NCBI GenBank assembly: GCA_965226865.1
Contig: CBDDEH010000003.1
Coordinates: forward strand, 310,001-374,000
Direction: 5' to 3'
DNA length: 64,000 nt
Origin: CBDDEH01 sp965226865
GTDB lineage: Bacteria > Chloroflexota > Dehalococcoidia > Lucifugimonadales > JAGWBF01
Part shown: in pieces, positions 1 through 7,437 of the stretch
How positions within the stretch are numbered: the stretch's first letter is position 1
Layout of the letters: each line of letters begins with the position of its first letter
Translations under genes and position numbers: made by a program
The notes under the pieces: model-generated
What the model was told of the DNA's origin: nothing
Databases searched by the model: none
The model's input: only the letters and a program-made list of their open reading frames with translations

Positions 1-132
1 CCTGTACTGTTGAGCGACGTGAATCGAAATACATACTTTTATACAGTTCTGGGATGGGGTTGATCGACCAGAGTGTAGCAGTAGGACAAGGCGCCGTCTA
101 CCGGTGCTTTACATACTTGCGCGTGTGTCGAG

Positions 133-161
133 GTGGCATGGGTGGCGATATAGACTATAAT
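133..161 (+). promoter_or_regulatory. Predicted sigma-70-type promoter of the Sec-DsbA gene
   Basis: A perfect -10 hexamer TATAAT lies at 156-161. Seventeen bases upstream, GTGGCA (133-138) matches four of six positions of TTGACA. Transcription would start near 168 and leave a leader of about 32 nt with a TGGAG ribosome site at 191-195. Motif reading only. The 130 bases before it show no gene. Confidence 0.5.
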
Positions 162-199
162 GTCCTCAGCTACATCGGCACTTCGCAGTTTGGAGCGTA

Positions 200-838
200 A
201 TGAAACGGCAAGAGGGGAACTCGACGAAAAACCGAAACCCCGTACATATCACAGTCTGGTACGACTACATCTGACCCTGGTGCTACATCGGCCTGGCCAG
301 GCTCGACCAGTTAGCTCAGGAATACAACGTCATCGTACAGGGAAAGGCCTTCATACTGAGGCCCGACACCCCAGCTGAGGGTATGCCCAGGGAACCCAAA
401 CCTGGAGAACAGGAGGGTCAGATATCCGAGCCGATACGGACGTACGCTGCTGATTCGGGCTTGGTTATGCGGTCACCCAGCCTGGTTCCCAATACGATGT
501 ACATCCTCGAGGCTACCGAATACGCTCAGCAGCAGGGAAAGTTCGGACCGTTTCATCACGCCGCCTACGAGGCCCTCTGGGGCGAAGGCAAAAACCTTGG
601 CGATCTTTCTGCCATACAGGAGTTGGCCGAGAAATGCGATCTGAACTGGGCTGAGCTGGCACCGCTCCTCGAAAGCGGCTTCTACAGGCCGGTTGTTGTT
701 AACCAGTACAACCAGGCTCGTGGCCTGGGGTTTCAGGGGATCCCCGCTTTTTTGGTCGGCAACCTGCGCTTTACGGGTGCACAGCCGTACCAGATGTTTC
801 AGCTAGCAGTCAAACGGGCGCTAGAGGGCGTAGAGTAG
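200..838 (+). CDS. Predicted selenocysteine-containing DsbA/FrnE-family thiol oxidoreductase (in-frame UGA = Sec25)
   Basis: Seen: the frame is open from ATG 200 (TGGAG at 191-195) to TAG 836-838 except for one TGA at 272-274. Read through, it gives 212 aa that align along their whole length with DsbA/FrnE-type proteins (PF01323). The N-terminal strand VWYDYI is followed by UGA-P-W-C, exactly where the family has its catalytic CPWC, then YIGLARLDQL. The helical insert follows, and a cis-Pro loop GIPAFLVG sits near residue 182. The second active-site Cys (28) is kept. Family knowledge: these enzymes exchange disulfides in thioredoxin-fold substrates or isomerise glutathione adducts, and UxxC variants occur among known selenoproteins. 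Inference: UGA is decoded as Sec, supported by the hairpin at 277-310. No signal peptide is visible, so it is probably cytosolic. Alternatives are a Cys-to-stop mutation or a base-calling error. The annotatable downstream piece (383-838) alone would be a decapitated protein. Confidence 0.82.
275..310 (+). promoter_or_regulatory. Candidate bacterial SECIS hairpin of the Sec-DsbA mRNA
   Basis: Immediately after the UGA, a lower stem CTGGT (277-281) / ACCAG (306-310) encloses an upper stem GCCT (291-294) / AGGC (299-302), extendable by a G-U pair. The apical loop is GGCC (295-298). The loop begins 20 nt after the UGA and opens with G, as described for bacterial SECIS elements (roughly 16-37 nt spacing, G in the first two loop bases). 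The two stems are separated by an asymmetric internal loop, so this is less regular than the peroxiredoxin hairpin. Folding was done by eye. Confidence 0.6.
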
Positions 839-874
839 CCCAGTTCGAGAGGCCTTCAGCGCCGGTCATATCCG

Positions 875-903
875 TTGACACATCATTGAGCCTGGATTAC
901 ACT
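875..903 (+). promoter_or_regulatory. Predicted sigma-70-type promoter of the CoA-transferase/lyase operon
   Basis: A perfect -35 TTGACA (875-880) is followed after exactly 17 bases by TACACT (898-903), which matches TATAAT at four of six positions. The start codon of the downstream gene is at 954, giving a leader of about 45 nt. Confidence 0.5.
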
Positions 904-953
904 CCGAACCGTGGCACCTAGAAACAAAATCCTCGCTCGAAGACCAGTGTCTC

Positions 954-2156
954 ATGTCTGAAAATCTCCCACTGTCCGGCGTCACGGTAATAGAGTTCGG
1001 AACCCTGCTCGCTGGGCCCTTCAGCACCCGCTTTTTCGGTGATTTTGGGGCCGAGGTGATCAAGGTTGAAGCTCCTGAAGTCGGCGATCCAATGCGTGAC
1101 TTTGGGCCCGCAAAGTATAAGGGCCGCGGCCTGGTTTGGCCGACACAATCGCGCAACAAAAAATCGATTACCCTGAACCTGCGCGTTCCGGAGGGTCAGG
1201 CGCTGGCCAAGAAGCTTGTCGAAAAGGCCGACATGGTCGTCGAGAACTTCCGGCCTGGCACGATGGAGCGATGGGACCTGGGCTACGAGGACCTTAAAGC
1301 CGTTAATCCTGGAATAATTTTGATCCGAGTCTCGGGATATGGCCAGAGCGGTCCATACAGCGGCCGAGCCGGATTTGGCTCGGCCGCTGGCGCTATGGGT
1401 GGCCTGCGTCATCTGACCGGCTACCCAGACCTGCCACCGACCCGGGTAGGGCTGAGCCTCGAAGACTCCCTCGGGTCCCTGCAGGCGGTAATTGGAGGCA
1501 TGATGGCCCTTTACCATCGCGACGTTCACGGCGGTGGAGGCCAGGTGGTAGACGTGTCGATCACCGAGGCCGTGTTCGCGATGACCGAGGGTGCGATAAC
1601 CGAGTACGGTTTGACCGGGTACGTACGCAAACGCCAGGGAACGACCCTTCCTGGGTGGGCGCCATCTAATATATACGAGGCCAAAGATGGGACGTGGATG
1701 GTTATCGCCGCCAACATGGATAACCCGTTCAGAAGGCTGATGACACTGATAGGCCATCCGGAACTGCCGGATGACCCGCAGTATTCGACCAACGACGGGC
1801 GGGTCGAGAAGATGGAATATCTGGACAACCTGATCTCCGAGTGGGCTCGAAACTACGACTCGTCCGAGATCACTCAGATGTTGGAAGAGGCCGGTGTCCC
1901 GTCGGCCCCTATCTACAGCTCTGCCGAGATTTTTGACGACCCTCACTATAGGGATCGAGAAATGATTATAGAAGTCGACGACCCTGAAATTGGGCCAATG
2001 CCGATGCCTGGGATCGTGCCTAAGCTCCTGGGAACGCCAGGCCGTGTAAAATGGACAGGCCCGAGTTTGGGCCAGCACAACGAGGAGATTTATAAGTCTC
2101 AAATCGGTCTTTCAGATCAGGAATACGCCGAGTACCGCGAGAAAGGGATCATATGA
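954..2156 (+). CDS. CaiB/BaiF-family (family III) CoA-transferase
   Basis: 400 aa, the usual length of family III CoA-transferases, which move CoA between carboxylic acids through an aspartyl-CoA thioester. Seen: the N-terminal core GVTVIEFGTLLAGPFSTR, the block AEVIKVEAP, and the block VENFRPGTMERWDLGYEDL. LSLEDSLGSL holds an Asp where the family has its catalytic residue, and the protein ends in a typical REKGII tail. The TGA stop overlaps the ATG of the HMG-CoA-lyase-like gene by four bases, so the two are translationally coupled. Inference: it activates an acyl substrate as its CoA ester and the lyase then cleaves it. The substrate cannot be read from the sequence. A 394-aa frame on the opposite strand (918-2102) is a shadow. 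Confidence 0.92.
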   Translation: MSENLPLSGVTVIEFGTLLAGPFSTRFFGDFGAEVIKVEAPEVGDPMRDFGPAKYKGRGLVWPTQSRNKKSITLNLRVPEGQALAKKLVEKADMVVENFRPGTMERWDLGYEDLKAVNPGIILIRVSGYGQSGPYSGRAGFGSAAGAMGGLRHLTGYPDLPPTRVGLSLEDSLGSLQAVIGGMMALYHRDVHGGGGQVVDVSITEAVFAMTEGAITEYGLTGYVRKRQGTTLPGWAPSNIYEAKDGTWMVIAANMDNPFRRLMTLIGHPELPDDPQYSTNDGRVEKMEYLDNLISEWARNYDSSEITQMLEEAGVPSAPIYSSAEIFDDPHYRDREMIIEVDDPEIGPMPMPGIVPKLLGTPGRVKWTGPSLGQHNEEIYKSQIGLSDQEYAEYREKGII

Positions 2157-3085
2157 GCCTGCCGAAGTCGATCACTCTTGTTGAAGTTAGTCCAAGAGAT
2201 GGACTCCAGAACGAGTCTGTCGCCTTGACGGTGACCCAGAGGGTTGAGCTTATAAACCGGCTCGCGTCAGCTAACGTACCCGCTATCGAGTTTGGTTCCT
2301 TCGTCAGCCCTAAGGCGGTGCCACGGATGGCTGGCGCGGACGAAGTGTTTTCCGAAATAGACAAGTCTCACAATGTCGTCTATCACGCTCTTGTTCCAAA
2401 TCAGCGCGGTTACGAAAACGCCAAGTACGCGGGAGTAAAGCACGTTCGGTTGGTCGCGGCCGCTGCGGAGCCCTTGCACCAAGCCAACTTCCGCCGGCCG
2501 ATTGATGAGTCACTTGCCGATCACGTCAACATCGTGAACCAGGCGCGACAGGACGGTATAGAGATTGAAGCCGTAGTAGCGGGGGCGTTGGGCGATCCCT
2601 TTATCGGCCCGGTGTCCGTTGAAGATGTCATGCGTCTTGTGGACCGCTATTACGAAAGCGGCGTTCGAACGATATCCGTGGCCGATACCGTTGGCATGGG
2701 TACCCCCAAGCAAGTCTTCGATGTAATCGAGGCGATGCGTACCAAGTACGATGACGTTACCATAGGCGTCCATTTTCATGACACTCGAGGGACGGGGCTG
2801 GCAAACGCACTAACGGCCCTGGAGTTGGGCGTAACCCAGTTCGACGCCTCTGTCGGCGGCACAGGAGGCTGCCCCTTCGCTCCGAAGGCAACGGGCAATA
2901 TATCTTCGGAAGACCTGGTGCATATGCTGGCCGGCATGGGCATCGAAACGGGTATAGACCTGGACAAGCTGATAGAAACTGGTCTCTGGCTGCAGGGATT
3001 GTTGGGCAAGACGTTGCCGGGTAAATTGTTGAAGGCTAGGCCAGTCTACCCTGTCTTCCAGCGATCAGACGCGGCTGTGTCCTAG
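2153..3085 (+). CDS. Hydroxymethylglutaryl-CoA lyase family protein
   Basis: 310 aa, full length for HMG-CoA lyases, TIM-barrel enzymes that use a divalent metal to split 3-hydroxy-3-methylglutaryl-CoA (or related 3-hydroxyacyl-CoAs) into acetyl-CoA and a keto acid. Seen: VEVSPRDGLQNES near the N-terminus, a signature with the metal-binding Asp; the metal-site block HFHDTRGTG near residue 207; and GGTGGCPFAPKATGN near residue 240, whose Cys is the catalytic loop residue. It shares an ATGA overlap with the CoA-transferase upstream. The pair resembles operons for leucine-type or other branched acid breakdown, in which the transferase makes the CoA ester. Substrate inferred at family level only. 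Confidence 0.92.
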   Translation: MSLPKSITLVEVSPRDGLQNESVALTVTQRVELINRLASANVPAIEFGSFVSPKAVPRMAGADEVFSEIDKSHNVVYHALVPNQRGYENAKYAGVKHVRLVAAAAEPLHQANFRRPIDESLADHVNIVNQARQDGIEIEAVVAGALGDPFIGPVSVEDVMRLVDRYYESGVRTISVADTVGMGTPKQVFDVIEAMRTKYDDVTIGVHFHDTRGTGLANALTALELGVTQFDASVGGTGGCPFAPKATGNISSEDLVHMLAGMGIETGIDLDKLIETGLWLQGLLGKTLPGKLLKARPVYPVFQRSDAAVS

Positions 3086-3116
3086 GCCACCCCCACACCT
3101 GAGCGAGATAATCCAC

Positions 3117-3908
3117 TTGCCCCACATATCGAAGGGCTACGTAGACACCAGTTTCGGCCAGGTGCACTACCGTACGACCGAACCCCGCACCCCACGACTT
3201 CCGCTGGTCCTCTTCCACCAGACGGCCAGTTCTTCGGTCATGTACGAGGCGCTGATGGAGGAGCTGGGCGACGAGCTGTGGATGTTCGCTCCGGATACGC
3301 CCGGGTTCGGCGGGACGTTCTTCCCTCCCCCAAAACCAAGTGTCCAGTACTATGCGCGAGTGCTGTACGAAAGCCTGCACGCCGTTGGTATTACCCAATG
3401 TTGGATGTTCGGACAGCATACAGGCGCATCCATCGCCGTACAGATGATTCACGACCATCCCAAGTTAGTTCAAAAGCTGGCCTTGTCGGGACCGCCGTAC
3501 TTGAGCCCTGCCGAAAAGGAGGTGTGGACTGCCAGGACGCGCCCAATGGTGATAGACCGCAACGGCGGCCACTTGCCCCAGATCTGGGAACGGATACATA
3601 GCCGGGATCCTAACGCCCCCGTTGATCTGATCCATCGGGAAGCTGTCCTCAATCTACACGCAGGCGAACGTTACCACGAGGCCTATCTGGCGGCCTTCGA
3701 GCACGATTTCGCCACCCAGCTTTCGGAGATAGAGTGTCCGGTGCTACTGCTGGCGGGGGAGTTCGACGCCCTACGCAGCAGCCTTGAACCCGCAGGGGAT
3801 GCTGTTAAAAATGGAATCATTAGGGAGATACTCGGCGCTACGACCTACGTCTGCGACTGCGAGGCAAAGCTCCTGGCCAAAATGATAAGGGAGTTTCTTT
3901 TACATTAG
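3117..3908 (+). CDS. Alpha/beta-hydrolase-fold protein with His at the nucleophile position
   Basis: 263 aa from a TTG start; no better ATG precedes the conserved fold. Seen: an alpha/beta hydrolase core with the strand LPLVLFHQTASSS (oxyanion region), the cap-entry block TPGFGGTFFPP, and the nucleophile elbow FGQHTGASIA. In this elbow the usual G-x-S-x-G reads G-Q-H-T-G, so the Ser is replaced by His. An acid-strand motif LLLAGEFDAL is present. The usual C-terminal catalytic His context is not evident. Inference: either a non-hydrolytic member of the fold (decarboxylase, lyase or binding protein) or an enzyme with a rearranged triad. It begins 31 bp after the lyase gene and may belong to the same transcript. 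Confidence 0.75.
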   Translation: MPHISKGYVDTSFGQVHYRTTEPRTPRLPLVLFHQTASSSVMYEALMEELGDELWMFAPDTPGFGGTFFPPPKPSVQYYARVLYESLHAVGITQCWMFGQHTGASIAVQMIHDHPKLVQKLALSGPPYLSPAEKEVWTARTRPMVIDRNGGHLPQIWERIHSRDPNAPVDLIHREAVLNLHAGERYHEAYLAAFEHDFATQLSEIECPVLLLAGEFDALRSSLEPAGDAVKNGIIREILGATTYVCDCEAKLLAKMIREFLLH

Positions 3909-4014
3909 CTGTGCCAATGCACTTTCAAGGGCCAGCACGGCCGCTACTACGTCTAAATGTTTTGGATGACTCGAGAGGGCAAAGCGTCGCTGACAAACGA
4001 GAATCAATCAGCAA

Positions 4015-4044
4015 ATGGCAATATACTTCGCCCGAACTTATAAT
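4015..4044 (+). promoter_or_regulatory. Possible promoter of the isochorismatase-like gene
   Basis: TATAAT at 4039-4044, preceded at 18-bp spacing by ATGGCA (4015-4020; four of six matches to TTGACA). It lies in the only gap of size upstream of the start at 4089. Motif reading only. Confidence 0.35.
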
Positions 4045-4088
4045 AACTAGATATAGAGTGTGGGGTACCATGGCAAAGGGGGACTTAG

Positions 4089-4739
4089 ATGACTCAAGAG
4101 AGCTTGAATGAGAACTACCGCGGAGTTTTCGATTCCAAATTGGGTTTCGGAAGGAAACCGGCGGTGCTGGTCGTGGATTTCATCAACGCTTACACGACTC
4201 CAGAGTCGCCGTTGTATGCACCACCCGTGGTCGATGCGGTCAAGGAGACCGTCGAGGTTCTCGACCTGGCCCGTCGCAAGGGAGTCCTGGTGGTATACAC
4301 ACGGGTGATCTATTCCCCCAATGGTCAACTCGATGGAGGTATCTTTGTCCAAAAAATTCCGGCACTACGGAAGATGGTCGAGGGCGAGCCGCTGGCCGAT
4401 ATCGTGCCGGAACTCCCACCTGCGCCTGAGGACGTGGTTATTAACAAGCAGTATGCCAGCGCCTTCTTCGGCAGCCCTTTAAGTGCGCTTCTGACTAGCC
4501 AGGGAGTGGATACGGTAATCATCACGGGATGCTCCACTAGCGGCTGCGTACGTGCCACGGCGGTGGATGGGATGCAATATGGCTTCAGGGTTATCGTGCC
4601 CCGCGAGTGCGTTGGAGATCGCCGACCCGAGCCTCACGAGGCTAATCTGTTCGACATCAACAGCAAATATGGCGACGTAGTCTCGAAGAGCGAAGTGATG
4701 GCTGGCCTGGAAAGTCATACAGGGGTCGCCGTCCGCTGA
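4089..4739 (+). CDS. Isochorismatase-family cysteine hydrolase (N-carbamoylsarcosine-amidase-like)
   Basis: 216 aa. Seen: the family's Asp-Lys-Cys triad. Asp is in AVLVVDFINAY near residue 30, Lys in VINKQYASAFFGSPL near residue 120, and the nucleophilic Cys in ITGCSTSGCVRATAVDG near residues 145-150. A characteristic C-terminal block RECVGDRRPEPHEANLFDI follows. A GGGGG ribosome site precedes the ATG. Family knowledge: such enzymes hydrolyse amides (N-carbamoylsarcosine, nicotinamide, biuret, maleamate); the double-Cys TGCSTSGC form is closest to carbamoylsarcosine-type amidases. Converges with the racemase-like gene. Together with the hydantoinase and asparaginase genes elsewhere in the window it fits a lifestyle of degrading organic nitrogen. 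Exact substrate unknown. Confidence 0.88.
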   Translation: MTQESLNENYRGVFDSKLGFGRKPAVLVVDFINAYTTPESPLYAPPVVDAVKETVEVLDLARRKGVLVVYTRVIYSPNGQLDGGIFVQKIPALRKMVEGEPLADIVPELPPAPEDVVINKQYASAFFGSPLSALLTSQGVDTVIITGCSTSGCVRATAVDGMQYGFRVIVPRECVGDRRPEPHEANLFDINSKYGDVVSKSEVMAGLESHTGVAVR

Positions 4740-4759
4740 CGTATGGCAACTCGGAAGGG

Positions 4760-5503
4760 TCAGAAGTCGCGCAGCAGGGTGCCGAATCCATAAAGCTTGT
4801 CTTCGATACCGTTATCGCGCAACGCCATCCACCAGGTGGCCGCGTTGATAGCGATAACAGGTTTCCCCAGCCACCGCTCCGCCTCGTCGGCGAGCCTCAA
4901 CATGCTTAAGTTAGTGCCCACCTGAATTAGCGCTTCCGCTCGATCGGTGTTGACCTCTATGAGCGCTCGCCTCAGGGTCTCTTCGTCCACGTTGGCTATA
5001 GCGACTGCAGTAGGACATTTAAGCCCCTCGAGGGCTACGACTTCAAACCCCATGTCGTCGAAGAATTTGATCACATTGGCATCGCCTACAGGCTGGTAGG
5101 GAGTGACCACACCGATGCGTTTGACGTTGAAGAGCTTGAGGGCGCGCTCGCAACCCTCCGCACCGTTGGCGACTTCCAGCCCGCTGAGTTCCTGGACTCG
5201 CTTCTTGAATCGTCGATTGCCTTCCAGGCCTCCCCAAAAGGTCTCCGAGCTCATTCCCATAACCATATAGTCGGGCTCGCAGGTCATCACCCGCTCGATG
5301 GCCCCTGCCATTTCTTGCCGGATCTGGACCATCAGATTTTCGAAGGCGTTGTCGTCGGGCAAGTTCTGGTCCCGTATGTGGATGCGGCTGAAGTGGGAGG
5401 TAACACCTGGGACTCCCATCATGCAGAAGTCGGGTGCTACGATAGTATTAGTACTGGGAGCCAGGACACCGAACTTTTTTCGCCATGCTTGAGCGTCTGT
5501 CAA
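4760..5503 (-). CDS. Asp/Glu racemase-superfamily protein (maleate isomerase / arylmalonate decarboxylase-like)
   Basis: 247 aa. Seen: N-terminal KFGVLAPSTNTIVAPDF, mid-protein MGMSSETFWGG, then RIGVVTPYQPVGDANV and LIQVGTNLSML. This order and length match the maleate isomerase/AMDase branch of the Asp/Glu racemase superfamily. Family knowledge: these enzymes use one or two Cys in pseudosymmetric halves. Here the positions expected to carry them read Ser-Ser (MSSET) and Gly-Thr (VGTN), and no other Cys is well placed, so the classical mechanism may be missing. Inference: a related decarboxylase or isomerase with altered chemistry, or a non-catalytic member. Convergent with the isochorismatase-like gene, divergent from the ABC genes. 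Confidence 0.78.
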   Translation of the reverse strand: MTDAQAWRKKFGVLAPSTNTIVAPDFCMMGVPGVTSHFSRIHIRDQNLPDDNAFENLMVQIRQEMAGAIERVMTCEPDYMVMGMSSETFWGGLEGNRRFKKRVQELSGLEVANGAEGCERALKLFNVKRIGVVTPYQPVGDANVIKFFDDMGFEVVALEGLKCPTAVAIANVDEETLRRALIEVNTDRAEALIQVGTNLSMLRLADEAERWLGKPVIAINAATWWMALRDNGIEDKLYGFGTLLRDF

Positions 5504-5630
5504 TTCACTTCCTCGTTCTTGTTGTGGGTACAGCTATCGATTCGGCCTACGGCTTACTATACTATTGGCGGCTCAGCGCGACAATCATGGAGTATCGGTG
5601 TTGTGATAGAGTGAGTCGGACGCAAAAGTT

Positions 5631-6611
5631 TTGATAATCACCGTTGAGAACATGCGTAAATCTTTTGGCGCGATAAAGGCGCTGGACGGCGTCGATTTAC
5701 AAGTTGGGCAAGGAACGGTTCTGGGGCTGCTCGGCCCCAATGGTGCTGGGAAAACGACGCTGGTACGGATACTGGCCACGCTTTTGCCTCCTGACTCAGG
5801 GACTGCACGTGTCGCTGGATTCGATGTAGTTCGCGAAGCCGTATCATTGAGATACGTCATTGGTTTGACGGGTCAATACACGGCCGTCGATGAAAATTTG
5901 ACCGGCCGAGAGAACCTTGAGATGGTTGGCCGACTGTACCATATCGACAAAGTAGAATCCCGTAGCCGCGCTAACGACCTTTTGGAGCGCTTTTCCCTGA
6001 CCGACGCAGCCAATCGTACAGCGAAGACTTATTCCGGTGGCATGAGACGCCGCCTCGACCTCGCAGCAAGCCTGGTCGCTCGACCACAAGTGCTTTTCCT
6101 TGACGAGCCTACCACCGGCCTCGATCCGCGTAGTCGGCTCGCTCTATGGGAAGTAATCCGGGACCTGGTGAGGGACGGTACCACCGTGTTGTTGACTACA
6201 CAGTACATGGATGAGGCGGACCGACTGGCGGACACAATCACGGTGATCGATCGGGGAAGAGTAATCGCCGAGGGCACGTCCGAAGAGCTTAAAGCTCGCA
6301 GTGGTGGAGAGATTGTCCGGATCATCGTGAGCGATCATGGTCAGATCGCTGCAGCCGCCGAGCTTGTCAATAGCCTTAGCAGCGACAGCCCGCTGGTCTT
6401 GCCAGAGATGGGTCAGATTTCCATTTCCGTCAAAGATGGGACGTCGATACTGGCAGATATAGTTAGGAAGCTGGACGGCGCTAGAATATCCATATCCGAT
6501 ATCGCGTTAACTCAACCAACTCTCGACGACGTGTTTTTATCCCTTACCGGTAGGACAACTGAGGTCTCAGAGGATGGTGCATCCGAGGATGGGCAACGTG
6601 CTACGAGGTAA
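5631..6611 (+). CDS. ABC transporter ATP-binding protein, DrrA type
   Basis: 326 aa from a TTG start that gives IITVENMRKSFGAIKAL, the normal beginning of this family. Seen: Walker A GPNGAGKTT, Q-loop region LTGQYTAVDENLTGREN, signature YSGGMRRRLDLAASL, Walker B VLFLDEPTTGLDP, and LLTTQYMDEADRL. In the last block the H-loop His is replaced by Gln, as is common in the DrrA/daunorubicin-resistance branch. The C-terminal domain of about 90 residues is also typical of DrrA. Role: powers export of drugs, lipids or other hydrophobic compounds with the membrane partner encoded next, whose start overlaps this gene by 38 bp. Substrate not identifiable. Confidence 0.93.
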   Translation: MIITVENMRKSFGAIKALDGVDLQVGQGTVLGLLGPNGAGKTTLVRILATLLPPDSGTARVAGFDVVREAVSLRYVIGLTGQYTAVDENLTGRENLEMVGRLYHIDKVESRSRANDLLERFSLTDAANRTAKTYSGGMRRRLDLAASLVARPQVLFLDEPTTGLDPRSRLALWEVIRDLVRDGTTVLLTTQYMDEADRLADTITVIDRGRVIAEGTSEELKARSGGEIVRIIVSDHGQIAAAAELVNSLSSDSPLVLPEMGQISISVKDGTSILADIVRKLDGARISISDIALTQPTLDDVFLSLTGRTTEVSEDGASEDGQRATR

Positions 6612-7404
6612 AGAGGCTGGTATTCTGAGATCCTCTGGCCATCGAATATATTGGACAGTGTCCGATACGATCGTCGTTACGCAGCGTAACCTTTTGCGCT
6701 ACATTCGGCTCCCACAACTGCTGGTATTCTCCACGATCCAACCTGTTATGTTCGTCCTGTTGTTCTCCTATGTCTTTGGCGGCGCAATAGACGTAGGTGA
6801 AGTGGACTATATCGACTTCTTGCTGCCCGGTATCTTCATACAGGCAGCGATGTTCGGATCCACCCAGACGGGCGTCGGCATGGCTTACGATCTAAAAAAA
6901 GGTATGATTGACCGCTTCAGGTCATTGCCCATGGCCCGGTCCGCTGTTCTCGGTGGGCGTATATTAGCAGATGCTATGCGTATCACATTTGTCGTGCTGC
7001 TCATGACAGGAGTTGGAAGCGCGATCGGTTTCAGATTTCATGATGGCGCGGCCAACGCCGTCGCAGTCATTGCTCTAGCAGTGCTTTTCGGTATGACATT
7101 CTCATGGGTCTCGGCGTTTATAGGCATAGTAGTCAAAGACGTGGAGACCGCCCAGGTAGCAGGTTTTATCTGGGTCTTCCCACTGGTCTTCATCAGCTCC
7201 GTTTTCGTTCCTGTCCGAACCATGCCGGGCTGGCTGGAGGTGGTCGCGGACATCAGCCCTGTGACAGTAACTGTGGACGCTATGAGAGCGCTTTCTCTGG
7301 GAGGACCGGTAGCCGCGCCCCTTTGGAAGTCTCTTGCCTGGATGGGCGGTATACTGGCGGTCTTCGTGCCTTTAGCGATAAATCGCTACCAAAGGATCAC
7401 GTGA
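6574..7404 (+). CDS. ABC-2 type transporter permease, DrrB type
   Basis: 276 aa, integral inner-membrane half of the DrrAB-like exporter. Seen: about six hydrophobic spans, including LLVFSTIQPVMFVLLFSYVF, ITFVVLLMTGVGSAIGF, and VAVIALAVLFGMTF, with the segment ending SSVFVPVRTMPGWL (the ABC-2 family's conserved loop) and a final span ILAVFVPLAI. The start at 6574 lies inside the ATPase gene; ATG 6592 is an alternative and would overlap less. The genes are translationally coupled, which fits a two-protein transporter of two ATPases and two permeases. Confidence 0.9.
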   Translation: MVHPRMGNVLRGKEAGILRSSGHRIYWTVSDTIVVTQRNLLRYIRLPQLLVFSTIQPVMFVLLFSYVFGGAIDVGEVDYIDFLLPGIFIQAAMFGSTQTGVGMAYDLKKGMIDRFRSLPMARSAVLGGRILADAMRITFVVLLMTGVGSAIGFRFHDGAANAVAVIALAVLFGMTFSWVSAFIGIVVKDVETAQVAGFIWVFPLVFISSVFVPVRTMPGWLEVVADISPVTVTVDAMRALSLGGPVAAPLWKSLAWMGGILAVFVPLAINRYQRIT

Positions 7405-7437
7405 AGCAGCGGGCGACGTAAGCGGGGCTTTTGGGCA

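Noticed and set aside
160..378. 72-codon plus-strand frame at the left end
   Set aside because: Out of frame with, and overlapping, the Sec-DsbA gene; its existence is a by-product of the UGA-interrupted real frame.
918..2102. 394-codon open frame on the minus strand
   Set aside because: It is antisense to the CoA-transferase gene, has no recognisable domains and a low-complexity composition; the plus-strand frame is clearly coding.
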